Positions 1 to 7,730 of a stretch of DNA of 64,000 nt are shown piece after piece (position 1 is the stretch's first letter; every line of letters starts with the position of its first letter). Origin of the DNA: an uncultured Anaerovibrio sp. Its GTDB lineage: Bacteria > Bacillota > Negativicutes > Selenomonadales > Selenomonadaceae. Made by a program: the position numbers and the translations under genes. The notes beneath the pieces are model-generated. The model searched no databases. It worked only from the letters and a program-made list of their open reading frames with translations, and was not told the DNA's origin. The stretch covers positions 42,277-106,276 of the forward strand of contig CAKPVW010000001.1 of the NCBI GenBank assembly GCA_934196075.1, given 5' to 3'.

Positions 1-289
1 TGAAGCGCTTGCACATATCTCCCAGCAGCATAGCAGTCATCAAATGATCCTGCGCATGTACCATCAGGAAGCACAATTCCATATCCTCGCCGCTAGCCTC
101 TTTGGTAATCATATCAGTCTGAGATTCGTGAGCACTGAGTACAGTCTCATAACCAGCCTTGATAAGCTCCTCAGCCTTGTCAAAGTTCTTATCTGCCATA
201 GCATCCATAGCCTGCAGGAACTGAGTTCTAGCCTCACCTGCATAAGCTACAATCTCCATAGCAACCATTTCCATATCTTCTTTAGTCAT
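1..289 (-). CDS. lacF: PTS lactose/cellobiose-type IIA component (partial, runs off left edge)
   Basis: The first 96 residues of a lactose-type phosphotransferase IIA protein are visible; the gene continues beyond the window. IIA takes phosphate from HPr and passes it to IIB of the lactose or cellobiose permease. The translation from 289 is a helical protein of the PTS IIA-Lac family, and the stretch HAQDHLMTAM carries the histidines around the phosphorylation site. The ATG at 289 is preferred over the ATG at 295 because GGGGAG lies 7 nt before the former and only 1 nt before the latter. It follows lacA and lacB on the same strand with a 133-bp gap that has its own extended -10 promoter. The lac neighbours argue for lactose/galactose transport; cellobiose specificity cannot be excluded from IIA alone. 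Confidence 0.88.
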   Translation of the reverse strand, partial: MTKEDMEMVAMEIVAYAGEARTQFLQAMDAMADKNFDKAEELIKAGYETVLSAHESQTDMITKEASGEDMELCFLMVHAQDHLMTAMLLGDMCKRF

Positions 290-348
290 GTTCATACTCC
301 CCTTTTACTGTTTTTTTGGACAACCCCTGTCCCTTTTACCACACCGAA

Positions 349-400
349 GTGCTATGATATTAGTTTATCCTGCAAAAGATATACAATTATATCATAACAC
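349..400. promoter_or_regulatory. Inverted repeat pair flanking the lacF promoter (operator candidate)
   Basis: GTGCTATGATAT at 349-360 and ATATCATAACAC at 389-400 are 12-base inverted arms with one mismatch and a 28-bp spacer. The right arm overlaps the lacF -10 element and the left arm lies just downstream of the expected start site. Because only one arm would be in the RNA, a protein-binding site pair fits better than an RNA hairpin. The lac regulator itself is not in the window. Confidence 0.4.
386..394 (-). promoter_or_regulatory. Extended -10 promoter before lacF
   Basis: On the minus strand the bases read TGATATAAT, an extended -10 element (TGnTATAAT). It lies about 100 bp upstream of the lacF start, in the lacB-lacF gap. 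No good -35 was found, which is usual for extended -10 promoters. One arm of a 12-bp inverted repeat (349-360 and 389-400) overlaps it. Confidence 0.5.
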
Positions 401-422
401 ATTTTTCGTACATTTGCACCTA

Positions 423-938
423 TCAATCGTGATAGAAGCCCTCATCCCACTTCTTCTCAAATTCATCAAAGAGTGCATCATTCTCAATACAGTCATTATC
501 AGGAACCATATTGTCAATCTTGGCAATCAAAGCTTCTTTTTCAGGAGTTGGCTTGTACTCTGCCTTCAGGAAGGCTTCCAGAATGTATTCGATGGTGCCT
601 ACACCCAATACACGGCCGCCACAGCCAATAACATTGGCATTCAGATTTTCCTTGGCAGCAACTGCAGTTTGTACATCAGCCACACAAGCACCTCTAATTC
701 CCTTTACCTTGACAGCAGAGTTGTTAATACCAATACCAGTACCGCAAATGCATACGCCCAAATCTGCCTGGCCAGTAACAACAGCCTTTGCTACCTTACG
801 GCCGTAAATAGGATAATGGGTGCGGATAAAATCATAGGTACCTACATCGATAACCTCATGGCCCTGCTTCTTCAGAAACTCAGCAGCCTTAATCTTGATA
901 TCTGTTACAATATGGTCACAGCCAATAGCAATTTTCAT
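423..938 (-). CDS. lacB: Galactose-6-phosphate isomerase, LacB subunit
   Basis: 171 residues, the normal LacB length. LacA and LacB together form the cytoplasmic isomerase that converts galactose-6-phosphate to tagatose-6-phosphate, the first step of the tagatose-6-phosphate pathway after PTS import of lactose or galactose. The protein begins MKIAIGCDH and has the RpiB/LacAB fold signature [19 protein letters not shown] near residues 66-84. The start has GGGAGG 9 nt upstream. It lies 21 bp downstream of lacA and before a PTS IIA gene. Tagatose-6-phosphate kinase and aldolase genes (lacC, lacD) are not seen and may lie beyond the left edge. Confidence 0.95.
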   Translation of the reverse strand: MKIAIGCDHIVTDIKIKAAEFLKKQGHEVIDVGTYDFIRTHYPIYGRKVAKAVVTGQADLGVCICGTGIGINNSAVKVKGIRGACVADVQTAVAAKENLNANVIGCGGRVLGVGTIEYILEAFLKAEYKPTPEKEALIAKIDNMVPDNDCIENDALFDEFEKKWDEGFYHD

Positions 939-959
939 GGTTTATTTCCTCCCTGTATA

Positions 960-1379
960 TTAAAGCTCACGATTCAGCATATCAATACGGATCTGATGAC
1001 GACCTCCGTCATACTCTGTCTTAACGAAATTCTCAGCCAGCTGGCAGCTAAGTACATCAGCAGTAATATTGGCACCCAAGGTAATAATCTGAGTGCTATT
1101 GTGATGGCGAGTCATACTGGAGGTATAGTCCTCATAAACAGGAGCACATACAATGCCATGATTCTTGGCAGCAATGTTGAAAGGTACTACACCATAGTCA
1201 TCTACGACAATACCTCTGGTAATATCACCCTTATTTACCAGCTCTACTACATTCATGGTAGCAGTGAAGATATCCTTGTCAGATACATCTACCACCTCAT
1301 AACCAGCCTGAGTCAAATGAGCCTTTACTACATCCTTCAAGCGAGTACCAACTTCATTGGCGGAAATTGCAACTTTCAT
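960..1379 (-). CDS. lacA: Galactose-6-phosphate isomerase, LacA subunit
   Basis: 139 residues, close to the usual 141-142 of LacA. It is the partner of LacB in the heteromeric galactose-6-phosphate isomerase. The sequence MKVAISANEVG at the start and the STQIITLGANI stretch near residues 96-106 match the RpiB/LacAB family; LacA has lost the catalytic cysteine region that LacB keeps. A TTG six bases further upstream is in frame, but the ATG at 1379 sits 7 nt from a strong AAGGAGA site and is preferred. It is the first gene of the lac operon visible here, preceded by a promoter-like region with a 20-bp palindrome. Confidence 0.94.
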   Translation of the reverse strand: MKVAISANEVGTRLKDVVKAHLTQAGYEVVDVSDKDIFTATMNVVELVNKGDITRGIVVDDYGVVPFNIAAKNHGIVCAPVYEDYTSSMTRHHNSTQIITLGANITADVLSCQLAENFVKTEYDGGRHQIRIDMLNREL

Positions 1380-1442
1380 TTTCAAGTCTCCTTTTCTCTA
1401 TCTCTTTCACCTCTGTGTAGGTGATTTCCTTACTACAATGTT

Positions 1443-1448
1443 AGTATA
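1443..1448 (-). promoter_or_regulatory. Candidate -10 of the lacA promoter
   Basis: The minus strand reads TATACT here, 64 bp before the lacA start. The -35 region is poor (AACACA at a spacing of 17), so activation or repression by a bound factor at the palindrome just upstream (1479-1498) is plausible. Confidence 0.35.
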
Positions 1449-1478
1449 TAACCTTATTCTCTCCTTGTGTTTTCAGCC

Positions 1479-1498
1479 TTTGAAATGATTTTCAAAGC
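1479..1498. promoter_or_regulatory. Palindrome upstream of lacA, cre-like
   Basis: CTTTGAAA and TTTCAAAG form perfect 8-base arms around a 4-base centre. The inner 14 bases TGAAATGATTTTCA resemble the CcpA catabolite response element TGWAANCGNTNWCA except at the central CG. The position, immediately upstream of the presumed lacA -35, fits either carbon catabolite control or a lac-specific regulator. Confidence 0.45.
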
Positions 1499-1527
1499 TA
1501 TGAGACCTGAAAAATTCACAAAAAAAA

Positions 1528-1554
1528 TGTGTATCTCGCCTAATGAGATACACA
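1528..1554 (-). terminator. Intrinsic terminator, second of a tandem pair
   Basis: Perfect 10-base arms TGTGTATCTC and GAGATACACA with a 7-base loop, followed on the minus strand by eight T. It separates comFB from the lac operon. Confidence 0.75.
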
Positions 1555-1559
1555 AAAAA

Positions 1560-1609
1560 ATGATGACATACGCCCTAGCAGGAAGAAGCCTACTCAGCAT
1601 TGTCATCAT
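1560..1609 (-). terminator. Intrinsic terminator after the comFB-like gene
   Basis: Nine-base arms ATGATGACA and TGTCATCAT enclose a 32-base interior that can form a second short stem. On the minus strand seven T follow. It is the first of two tandem terminators after comFB. Confidence 0.65.
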
Positions 1610-1631
1610 TTTATCCACCGCAGTCTATTTT

Positions 1632-1952
1632 TCAATCAACTGGATGACGTGGATTATTCGTTACCCTTTCCGCTGCCTCTGTCATGGCCCGAAGAGCATC
1701 CACCTTAATCATCATATCCATAATATGCACGCGTTCAAAAAGATCTCCTCTATCTGTAGAAACATATCTAGGCTGGAGACGATTCAGCGTCAAAGCCTTG
1801 ATATCAGATAAGCACTGAGCACAGCAGCAGGCATTAGGAAATTTCTGCATTACAACTGGAAATTGCTCATCAATCAATCTTTCCATTACGTTGGCAACGT
1901 GTACATCCTTCAGGGTATCCTTGTCAAACTTAATTGTCATAACATCTACCAT
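1632..1952 (-). CDS. ComFB-like (late competence development ComFB family) protein
   Basis: 106 residues. The sequence matches the ComFB family: NVMERLIDEQF near residues 21-31, a cysteine cluster at C42-C44 and C47, then CLSDIKALTLNRLQPRYV. ComFB lies in the competence operon of Bacillus; related proteins in other bacteria have been described as cyclic-di-GMP binding. The cysteines suggest a bound metal. The gene stands alone here, without comFA or comFC, between the lac operon and an ABC transporter, and has its own pair of terminators. The start is uncertain: ATG 1952 has a GGGG directly against it, while ATG 1940 has that site 12 nt away. The family call is fairly secure; the role in this organism is unknown. 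Confidence 0.75.
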   Translation of the reverse strand: MVDVMTIKFDKDTLKDVHVANVMERLIDEQFPVVMQKFPNACCCAQCLSDIKALTLNRLQPRYVSTDRGDLFERVHIMDMMIKVDALRAMTEAAERVTNNPRHPVD

Positions 1953-2065
1953 CCCCTACTTACATCCTTATTTTGCACATATATTGTATTTTACCACAAA
2001 TGAGATATTATCACCATAGATAATTTGTCTATTCTAAATTGACCTATGTTCATCTCAGAACAAAT

Positions 2066-2195
2066 TTTACCCCATGCTAACGGGTGCTAAGGCTCCCTCC
2101 TCTTAGGAGGGAATTAAGCACCCGTAAGGCTCTGGATTTATTCGACTAAACTCAGTGGAAGTCTAAAGCTCCCACTGAATAAGTCTCATTTTACT
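2066..2195. repeat. 130-bp palindromic dispersed repeat, copy 1
   Basis: This segment is 125 of 130 bases identical to 36705-36834. It holds two hairpins: an outer GGGTGCT/AGCACCC stem with an inner TCCCTCC/GGAGGGA stem, and a CAGTGGAAG/CTCCCACTG stem with a 7-base loop. The layout resembles transposon-end or guide-RNA regions of the IS200/IS605 (TnpB) group, or a palindrome-associated non-autonomous derivative, but no transposase or TnpB gene is near. Its edge provides the stop codon (2191-2193) of the ABC permease gene. Confidence 0.8.
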
Positions 2196-2934
2196 TATAC
2201 TGCCAATGACAGGCGTGCTGCTCAATCAAATCTATGGTGGTGAATAGTACCAGGCCGATTAGGCTTAATACCACAATGCCTGAATACATTTCCAGATAAT
2301 TAACTCTCAACCAAGCATCCATAATAAAATACCCCATGCCGTACCTGGTGCCAAAGGTTTCCGTAAAGAAAAGCACGGAAATGGCTGTGGCTAGGGCTAC
2401 CCTGATAGCTGTAATAAACTTAGGCAGGGAAGCTGGCCAAAGCACCTCAAAGAAAATGTCCTTAAAACCTGCCCCCAGGGAATACAGGGGATATAATGTC
2501 TCACGAGGAATGGCCCTAATACCGTCCCGTACAGCCACCACCACCTGAAAAAGAATTATCAGGAAAATCATAATAATCTTAGAGGATTCTCCTACCCCAA
2601 AAAGCAGCATCAAAATAGGCAGCAGGGCAATTTTGGGAATAGGATAGGTTAAATAAACCAAGGGAGAGAGGAATCTGTCCCATTGAGGGAAATATCCCAT
2701 GATTACCCCTAGCGGCAAGCCCACCACCACTGCCAGCAAGAGGCCTGCAGCTATGCGCCACAGACTGTAGATGCTATGAATAGCAATATAATCCATAAAG
2801 ATATCCGACATATTCTCCGCCACCAACAGAGGGCTGGGAATAATAGGCAGCTGAACAATTTCCGAGGCTATCCACCAGACAATAGTCAGAAACACTGCTG
2901 CCGCCAAATACCAGACGCTTACTGATTTTCCCAT
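2191..2934 (-). CDS. ABC transporter permease, SsuC/TauC type
   Basis: 247 residues with about six membrane-spanning segments, beginning VWYLAAAVFLTIVWWIAS near the N-terminus. It is the inner-membrane channel of an importer. The segment LGAGFKDIFFEVLWPASLP near residues 155-173 is the EAA loop that docks with the ATPase. It overlaps the ATPase gene by 16 bases, so the two are probably translationally coupled. This family (aliphatic sulfonates, taurine, thiamine precursors, nitrate) is not resolvable by sequence alone, so the substrate is left open. The stop codon lies within the edge of a 130-bp repeat, so the extreme C-terminus may have been altered by an insertion. Confidence 0.88.
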   Translation of the reverse strand: MGKSVSVWYLAAAVFLTIVWWIASEIVQLPIIPSPLLVAENMSDIFMDYIAIHSIYSLWRIAAGLLLAVVVGLPLGVIMGYFPQWDRFLSPLVYLTYPIPKIALLPILMLLFGVGESSKIIMIFLIILFQVVVAVRDGIRAIPRETLYPLYSLGAGFKDIFFEVLWPASLPKFITAIRVALATAISVLFFTETFGTRYGMGYFIMDAWLRVNYLEMYSGIVVLSLIGLVLFTTIDLIEQHACHWQYK

Positions 2935-3686
2935 ATCTGATTCCAGTCCTTTTTTATTAGATTGCGAAGTTTCAGCCCCATTTCAAAAAACTCCTGCTTT
3001 TTCCTAATATCCTTGCCCCCAAAAAGTGGATTGTCAATAATCTGGCTAATGCCACCGGTATGAGCTGACAAAACCACAATTTTCTGCCCCAGATATAGCG
3101 CTTCCTCTACATAATGGGTAACAAAGATGGTGGAAACATTGAACTTCCACCAGAGATTCAGAAAAATATCCTGCATTTCCTCTCTGGTAATGGCATCCAG
3201 GGCGGAAAAAGGTTCATCCATCAGCAATACATCTGGCTGGAGAGCAAAAACTCTAGCCAAGGCCACTCTCTGCTGCTGTCCACCGCTAAGCTCTACTGGA
3301 TAGCGATGCCCCAGCCCCTCTATGCCCAGTTGGCGCATCAATTGCTTGATAACATTCCTATCCAAAAGCTCCGGCGCATTTTTTATCTTCATGCCCAGGC
3401 GAATATTATCCACCACAGTTTTCCAAGGTAGCAGCCCATAGTTCTGAGGCATAAAGCCAATAGTCTGCCGACGGGGGTCAACTTCCTCCCCATTAATGTA
3501 CACCTGACCTTCATACTCCGGAATCAAGCCAGCAATACATTTCAACAGGGTGGATTTGCCACAGCCTGATGGGCCAATAACCGCACAGGTGCCACCATCG
3601 GGAATTTCCAAATTCACATTGGCGATAGCGGTATACATATCGCTATCCGTTTTGTATTTTACCGATACATTTTCGACCTTAATCAT
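2919..3686 (-). CDS. ABC transporter ATP-binding protein, SsuB/TauB type
   Basis: 255 residues. It powers the importer formed with the adjacent permease and binding protein. Walker A GPSGCGKST is at residues 38-46, the signature LSGGQQQRVALARV in the middle, and Walker B VLLMDEPFSALD follows. The family is that of nitrate/sulfonate/taurine ATPases. The gene begins 4 bp after the binding-protein stop and overlaps the permease, forming a three-gene operon in the order binding protein, ATPase, permease. The ribosome binding site is weak, which suggests coupling to the upstream gene. Confidence 0.92.
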   Translation of the reverse strand: MIKVENVSVKYKTDSDMYTAIANVNLEIPDGGTCAVIGPSGCGKSTLLKCIAGLIPEYEGQVYINGEEVDPRRQTIGFMPQNYGLLPWKTVVDNIRLGMKIKNAPELLDRNVIKQLMRQLGIEGLGHRYPVELSGGQQQRVALARVFALQPDVLLMDEPFSALDAITREEMQDIFLNLWWKFNVSTIFVTHYVEEALYLGQKIVVLSAHTGGISQIIDNPLFGGKDIRKKQEFFEMGLKLRNLIKKDWNQIWENQ

Positions 3687-3690
3687 AAGC

Positions 3691-4632
3691 TTACTTATTC
3701 AAATCTACAACCAGCTCAGCATAGCTGTAATTGTTCTTAATCAAGCCCTTCTGCTGCATCCAATTCAAGCACTCGACAATATCCTTTTCCAGCGGCAAGC
3801 CTGCTTCACGGTATTTAGGAAGTTTCAGAGCTGTTTTAGCTGCTGCTGGAAAACCGCTCTTTTCAATTACCAAATCCATATATTCATCCTGTGGATGCTC
3901 ATTGAGATATTGCGCAGCCTTATTATACGCACTATAAAACGCCTGCAGCTCAGCCTTCTTTTCATCAACAGCCTTGGCAGTAAACATCATTACCCCAGGA
4001 TTAATCCCCATAGCTTCAGAATCAGTAATGAAATGACAGCCACTGGCTATAGCAATGGAGCCCATAGGCTCAGGCAGGGTAGCTGCTGCCAGCTTGCCAT
4101 TCTGCAGCATCTCCAAACGAGTAGGAATCTGAGGAATTACCACCTTGTTAATGCTATCCTCTGGCATATTCTGGCCAGCAGTAATTCTATCAGTTACATA
4201 TTCAATAATTGTATTCTTTGATACTGCCACATCCTTACCAGCTAAATCCTGAGGCTTCTGAGCGCCTTCATCCTTGCCAGCAATCAATTTGTAGGTACCA
4301 TCAGTATAGGAAGTAACTTTTACATCAAAGCCTCCGGATTTGGCAAAGGCTACAGCCAGCATATCAGAAATAGCTCCATCTAAATTGCCACTCTGAAGAG
4401 CAGCATCTCTATCCATGGCGCTCTTAAATTTCTGAATATCCACCTTCAGACCTTCTTCAGCAAAATAACCCTTTTCCTGGGCAATGATAATCGGCACAGA
4501 ATCAATATCGGGCATAACGCCGATGGAAACTTCCTGTAGTTCCTTTTTTTCATGAGATGTTTGATTGCCGCAGCCTGCCAAAGCACCAATAGCCAACAGC
4601 ATCGCCATAACCATTACTAAATACTTCTTCAT
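3691..4632 (-). CDS. ABC transporter substrate-binding lipoprotein (SsuA/TauA/NMT1 type)
   Basis: 313 residues. A signal peptide with lipobox LAGC and lipid-attachment Cys21 shows that it is a membrane-anchored binding protein. The mature part begins with a VSIGVMPDIDSVPIIIAQEK segment typical of SsuA/NMT1-like binding proteins of the nitrate/sulfonate/thiamine-precursor group, and PVIIAQEKGYF-like wording continues in the family pattern. It captures the ligand and delivers it to the permease. The start has AGGAGG 10 nt upstream. No metabolic gene next to the operon identifies the ligand. Confidence 0.88.
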   Translation of the reverse strand: MKKYLVMVMAMLLAIGALAGCGNQTSHEKKELQEVSIGVMPDIDSVPIIIAQEKGYFAEEGLKVDIQKFKSAMDRDAALQSGNLDGAISDMLAVAFAKSGGFDVKVTSYTDGTYKLIAGKDEGAQKPQDLAGKDVAVSKNTIIEYVTDRITAGQNMPEDSINKVVIPQIPTRLEMLQNGKLAAATLPEPMGSIAIASGCHFITDSEAMGINPGVMMFTAKAVDEKKAELQAFYSAYNKAAQYLNEHPQDEYMDLVIEKSGFPAAAKTALKLPKYREAGLPLEKDIVECLNWMQQKGLIKNNYSYAELVVDLNK

Positions 4633-4686
4633 CTAAAAACTTCCTCCTTGCAGCATAGCTTATTATTCCCTAGTTCAGCCAAAGCC

Positions 4687-5550
4687 CTATTTTGCCAATA
4701 GTCCCTTAAAGGATTCCAACCCCAGAGAAGCATAATAAAGCAGGCTATCCACAAGATCCTTATTCTCATTATAGGCCCTGGTAACATCATCCTTGACAGA
4801 CTGAGCCTGTTGACGAACAGAATCCAAATTGTCCATTTGCGCATTTACCTCATCAATGGCTGCGCTGGCAGCCTGTACTGACTGATTCAGCTCCTCCAGC
4901 TTCTGCTGAGCCTGGCTGGCCTTGGCATCTGTCTCCGCAGCATCCTTTTTCTGCTTGCCTGCGTCTCCGGTAATTTTGTCTATAACCTTGCCGGCAGCAG
5001 ATTTATCCTGAGTTGTCTTGCTTTGCTGTTCCTGTTGTCCCTTTAGCTTATCTGCCAAAGACTGAGCTTCCTTCTGCTGAGCCAGCAATTGTTGGTATTT
5101 TTCCTCCAAATCAGTTTTTTGCTGTTGGAGAGTTTTTTTCTGACTTTCAGCATCCCTTAACTGACGGGAGGCCTGTTGCTGTTGATTGTCCAAAGCATCC
5201 TTTTTGGCCTGCTGCTCACTCATATAACCAGAAAGTGCTGCGCCCAAAAAAGCAGCCAATACAAAACCAATTGCTAGTAAAGCAGCCATTTTCTTTTTTC
5301 CCTGAGAACCAGTGCTTTCTTCAGGCTCTTCTGGGGGATTATTGTAAGGTTGATTATTATATGGCGGAACATTACCGTATCTCTCTCCCCTTTCAGCATA
5401 TTCCTGCTGAGGTGGGTTGACAATCTTTACTGGTTCCAGCTCTCGCACCTTCTTGGTATTCAACAACTGAGTCCGCTGATCCTCCATATCAGGACTAATC
5501 CGAGGCAAGGGTTGAGTATGCTCGAGATTATTTGTTTTTTCATCATTCAT
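4687..5550 (-). CDS. Uncharacterised membrane-anchored coiled-coil protein
   Basis: 287 residues, function unknown. The first 85 residues are polar and proline/asparagine-rich (cytoplasmic). One membrane helix follows at about residues 88-110 (AALLAIGFVLAAFLGAALSG). The remainder is a long Gln/Lys/Glu/Ala-rich coiled coil with a less charged C-terminal end (LVDSLLYYASLGLESFKGL). The topology suggests an N-in anchor with the coil outside the cytoplasmic membrane. It starts with AAGGAAG 6 nt upstream and lies 12 bp after another single-pass unknown gene, so the two are likely co-transcribed; the ABC transporter follows 54 bp downstream. Composition resembles envelope spacers, but no homologue was recognised. 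Confidence 0.7.
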   Translation of the reverse strand: MNDEKTNNLEHTQPLPRISPDMEDQRTQLLNTKKVRELEPVKIVNPPQQEYAERGERYGNVPPYNNQPYNNPPEEPEESTGSQGKKKMAALLAIGFVLAAFLGAALSGYMSEQQAKKDALDNQQQQASRQLRDAESQKKTLQQQKTDLEEKYQQLLAQQKEAQSLADKLKGQQEQQSKTTQDKSAAGKVIDKITGDAGKQKKDAAETDAKASQAQQKLEELNQSVQAASAAIDEVNAQMDNLDSVRQQAQSVKDDVTRAYNENKDLVDSLLYYASLGLESFKGLLAK

Positions 5551-5562
5551 ATATTTACTTCC

Positions 5563-6615
5563 TTATTGTACATGAGCATTCACCTGCTTAGTAAGCAGTT
5601 CTGCTTCCTTCTCCAAAGTTCTAGCTATTTTCATACTATTATCCGAAACCCTTATGGTAGCCGCCTTCTTGTCATCCATCCATTTGGCATAATTCATAGC
5701 TGCCTCAATACGGGCATCACAAATCTTTAGTCTAAGGCGATGGAGACTGCCTGCTGCATCCGGCACGGACATTTCCTCAAGTTCTGCCTTACGGCTCTGC
5801 CAATCTGCTATCTGCTCCTCTGTAAGCTTCTTTATCTGGCTGCGTACACTATCATTCCCTAGAGATCCTCCTGCCAAAATCTCAGTAATTTTTTGCTGGC
5901 TCTCGACTATATAGGCATCATGCTGTGCCATAAGCTGGGCAGACTCCTCTAGATATACCTTAACCTGCTTCTGACGAATATCCTGCAGTGTTTCGACAAA
6001 ATTCTTGAAATTAACAATCTCATAGACCTGCCATAGACCATCTGGCTGCTGATAAAGCTCCACATCCAAAACAAATTCCTCCTGGGAGTCTGTCTGCAAT
6101 ACCCGAACCTTGGCCAAGGCAGTTCCTTCCTCCTTATCCACAGCCATAGAATCCAGCTTGAGGAATTGAATTGAGGGCAAACCAATGCGATTGACGATCA
6201 TATCGGCATCTACCAAGCCATTGGCGGTATTGTCATTATTTTCTTTGCTAGTCCAAGCCCCATATTCCACATAATTCATAACAGCAGTTCTCAAACTGGT
6301 TACCACAGGAGTTTTGAACATTCTGCTAAGATTGCTAACCGCCTCTCTGGTATCACCTGTAGCCGGCACCATGGCTTGAATAAGTCCCTCCAGCATATCA
6401 TCACTGGCCGTATCTAACAAATGATCCACAGCTACATATTTTTCCAATTTGGACTTATCGTGTTTTTCAATGGCCTCCTGAACCATTTTCAGCGTATATT
6501 CTGGCGTTTCTGTATAAATTTCCACATACCAATAACCACCAGCCCCAGCCAGCAACACCAGTACCACAATTAACGCCATAAGCCGTTTTTTTATTGATTG
6601 CATAAATCCGTTCAT
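5563..6615 (-). CDS. Uncharacterised single-pass protein, DUF2939-like
   Basis: 350 residues. An N-terminal membrane helix at about residues 9-27 (LMALIVVLVLLAGAGGYWY) is followed by TPEYTLKMVQEAIEKHDKSK and a YVAVDHLLD stretch, a pattern similar to DUF2939-type exported proteins in which a helix-rich unit follows the anchor. The C-terminal third is strongly helical and charged. The ATG at 6615 is preferred to the GTG 9 bases upstream because AGGG lies 8 nt before it. Gene order (this gene, the coiled-coil gene, then an ABC importer, all same strand and close) hints at a common envelope role, but this is inference only. Confidence 0.65.
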   Translation of the reverse strand: MNGFMQSIKKRLMALIVVLVLLAGAGGYWYVEIYTETPEYTLKMVQEAIEKHDKSKLEKYVAVDHLLDTASDDMLEGLIQAMVPATGDTREAVSNLSRMFKTPVVTSLRTAVMNYVEYGAWTSKENNDNTANGLVDADMIVNRIGLPSIQFLKLDSMAVDKEEGTALAKVRVLQTDSQEEFVLDVELYQQPDGLWQVYEIVNFKNFVETLQDIRQKQVKVYLEESAQLMAQHDAYIVESQQKITEILAGGSLGNDSVRSQIKKLTEEQIADWQSRKAELEEMSVPDAAGSLHRLRLKICDARIEAAMNYAKWMDDKKAATIRVSDNSMKIARTLEKEAELLTKQVNAHVQ

Positions 6616-6646
6616 CACAATCACCCTTCACCTTCAGAGCTGAATC

Positions 6647-7693
6647 CTAAAAACCACCTTCTATGATGCCGCCTCCCAACACTCGTTGACCTACATAAAA
6701 AACTGCCGACTGACCAGGAGTAATAGCTCTGGCTGGTTCTCTGAATTCTACTCTCACTCTCCCATTATCCTGTGGATAAAGCACAGCTGATGTTTCCTTG
6801 GCACCATAACGAATCTTTACCTTTGCTTTCATAGGCTCTCGCAAATTGTCTATGGCTACCCAGTTTAATGCATCTGCCACCAAACCATTGGCAAAAACCT
6901 GCTTATTATTACCTACAATCACCTGATTGCGAGCTGCATCCAAAGCTATAACATAGAGAGGCTGTTCTGCGGCAATGCCCAGCCCCTTCCGTTGACCGAC
7001 TGTATAAAATGCAATTCCCTGATGCTGACCTAGAACATTACCTTCCGTATCTACAATATCTCCTGTTCTTTGCAATTCTGGTCGGTGGGCCAGCAGATAT
7101 TCCTTGTAATCATCAGGAACAAAGCAAATTTCCTGACTCTCTGGCTTATTGGCCACCGGCAAATTACGGGCAGCAGCCTCCCGACGAGTATCTGTTTTTA
7201 CCCAGCCGCCCAAGGGAGTCATCACATGAGCTAGTTGCTCCTGGCTCAAACGATAAAGTGCATAAGCCTGATCCTTATGATCATCAGAACCCTTACAAAT
7301 ATCATATCTGCCTGTTTCCTGATTATAAACAACCTGAGCATAATGTCCAGTAGCAAGGTAATCACATCCCAATTCCAATGCCTTGCCTATCAACCCTCCA
7401 AATTTTACATTGGGATTGCAGGCAACACAGGGATTAGGAGTTCTACCTCTAGCATATTCCTCAAAAAAATAATCTATAACCTTCTGCTGAAACAGCTGGC
7501 GAAAATTAGCCACATAATGAGGTATTTCCAAAAAATCCGCCACTATTTTGGCATCCTGAACAGCTCCTGCCGAACAGTCGCTTAGCTCCATGGTAATACC
7601 TACTACCTCATGGCCCTGTTCCTTCAGCAAGGCTGCTGTCAAAGAACTATCTACACCACCGCTCATGGCCACAGCAATCTTTTTTTTCTCCAT
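6647..7693 (-). CDS. mnmA: tRNA 2-thiouridine(34) synthase MnmA
   Basis: 348 residues from the preferred start. MnmA adds sulfur to U34 of tRNAs for Lys, Glu and Gln, using sulfur relayed from a cysteine desulfurase. The PP-loop AMSGGVDSS is near residues 8-16, NPCVACNPNVKFG holds the first catalytic cysteine, and SQEICFVPDD holds the second. The C-terminal beta-barrel domain ends GGGIIEGGF. An in-frame ATG 18 bases further upstream lacks a binding site, while ATG 7693 has GAGG 8 nt before it. It has its own promoter (7731-7759) and sits alone between an operon terminator and the DUF2939-like gene. Confidence 0.96.
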   Translation of the reverse strand: MEKKKIAVAMSGGVDSSLTAALLKEQGHEVVGITMELSDCSAGAVQDAKIVADFLEIPHYVANFRQLFQQKVIDYFFEEYARGRTPNPCVACNPNVKFGGLIGKALELGCDYLATGHYAQVVYNQETGRYDICKGSDDHKDQAYALYRLSQEQLAHVMTPLGGWVKTDTRREAAARNLPVANKPESQEICFVPDDYKEYLLAHRPELQRTGDIVDTEGNVLGQHQGIAFYTVGQRKGLGIAAEQPLYVIALDAARNQVIVGNNKQVFANGLVADALNWVAIDNLREPMKAKVKIRYGAKETSAVLYPQDNGRVRVEFREPARAITPGQSAVFYVGQRVLGGGIIEGGF

Positions 7694-7730
7694 ATTCTTA
7701 CCTCTGTTCATATATATGTATTCAATTTAC

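Noticed and set aside
288..1424. Open frame of 378 codons on the plus strand across lacB/lacA
   Set aside because: Antisense to two clear lac genes; composition not protein-like.
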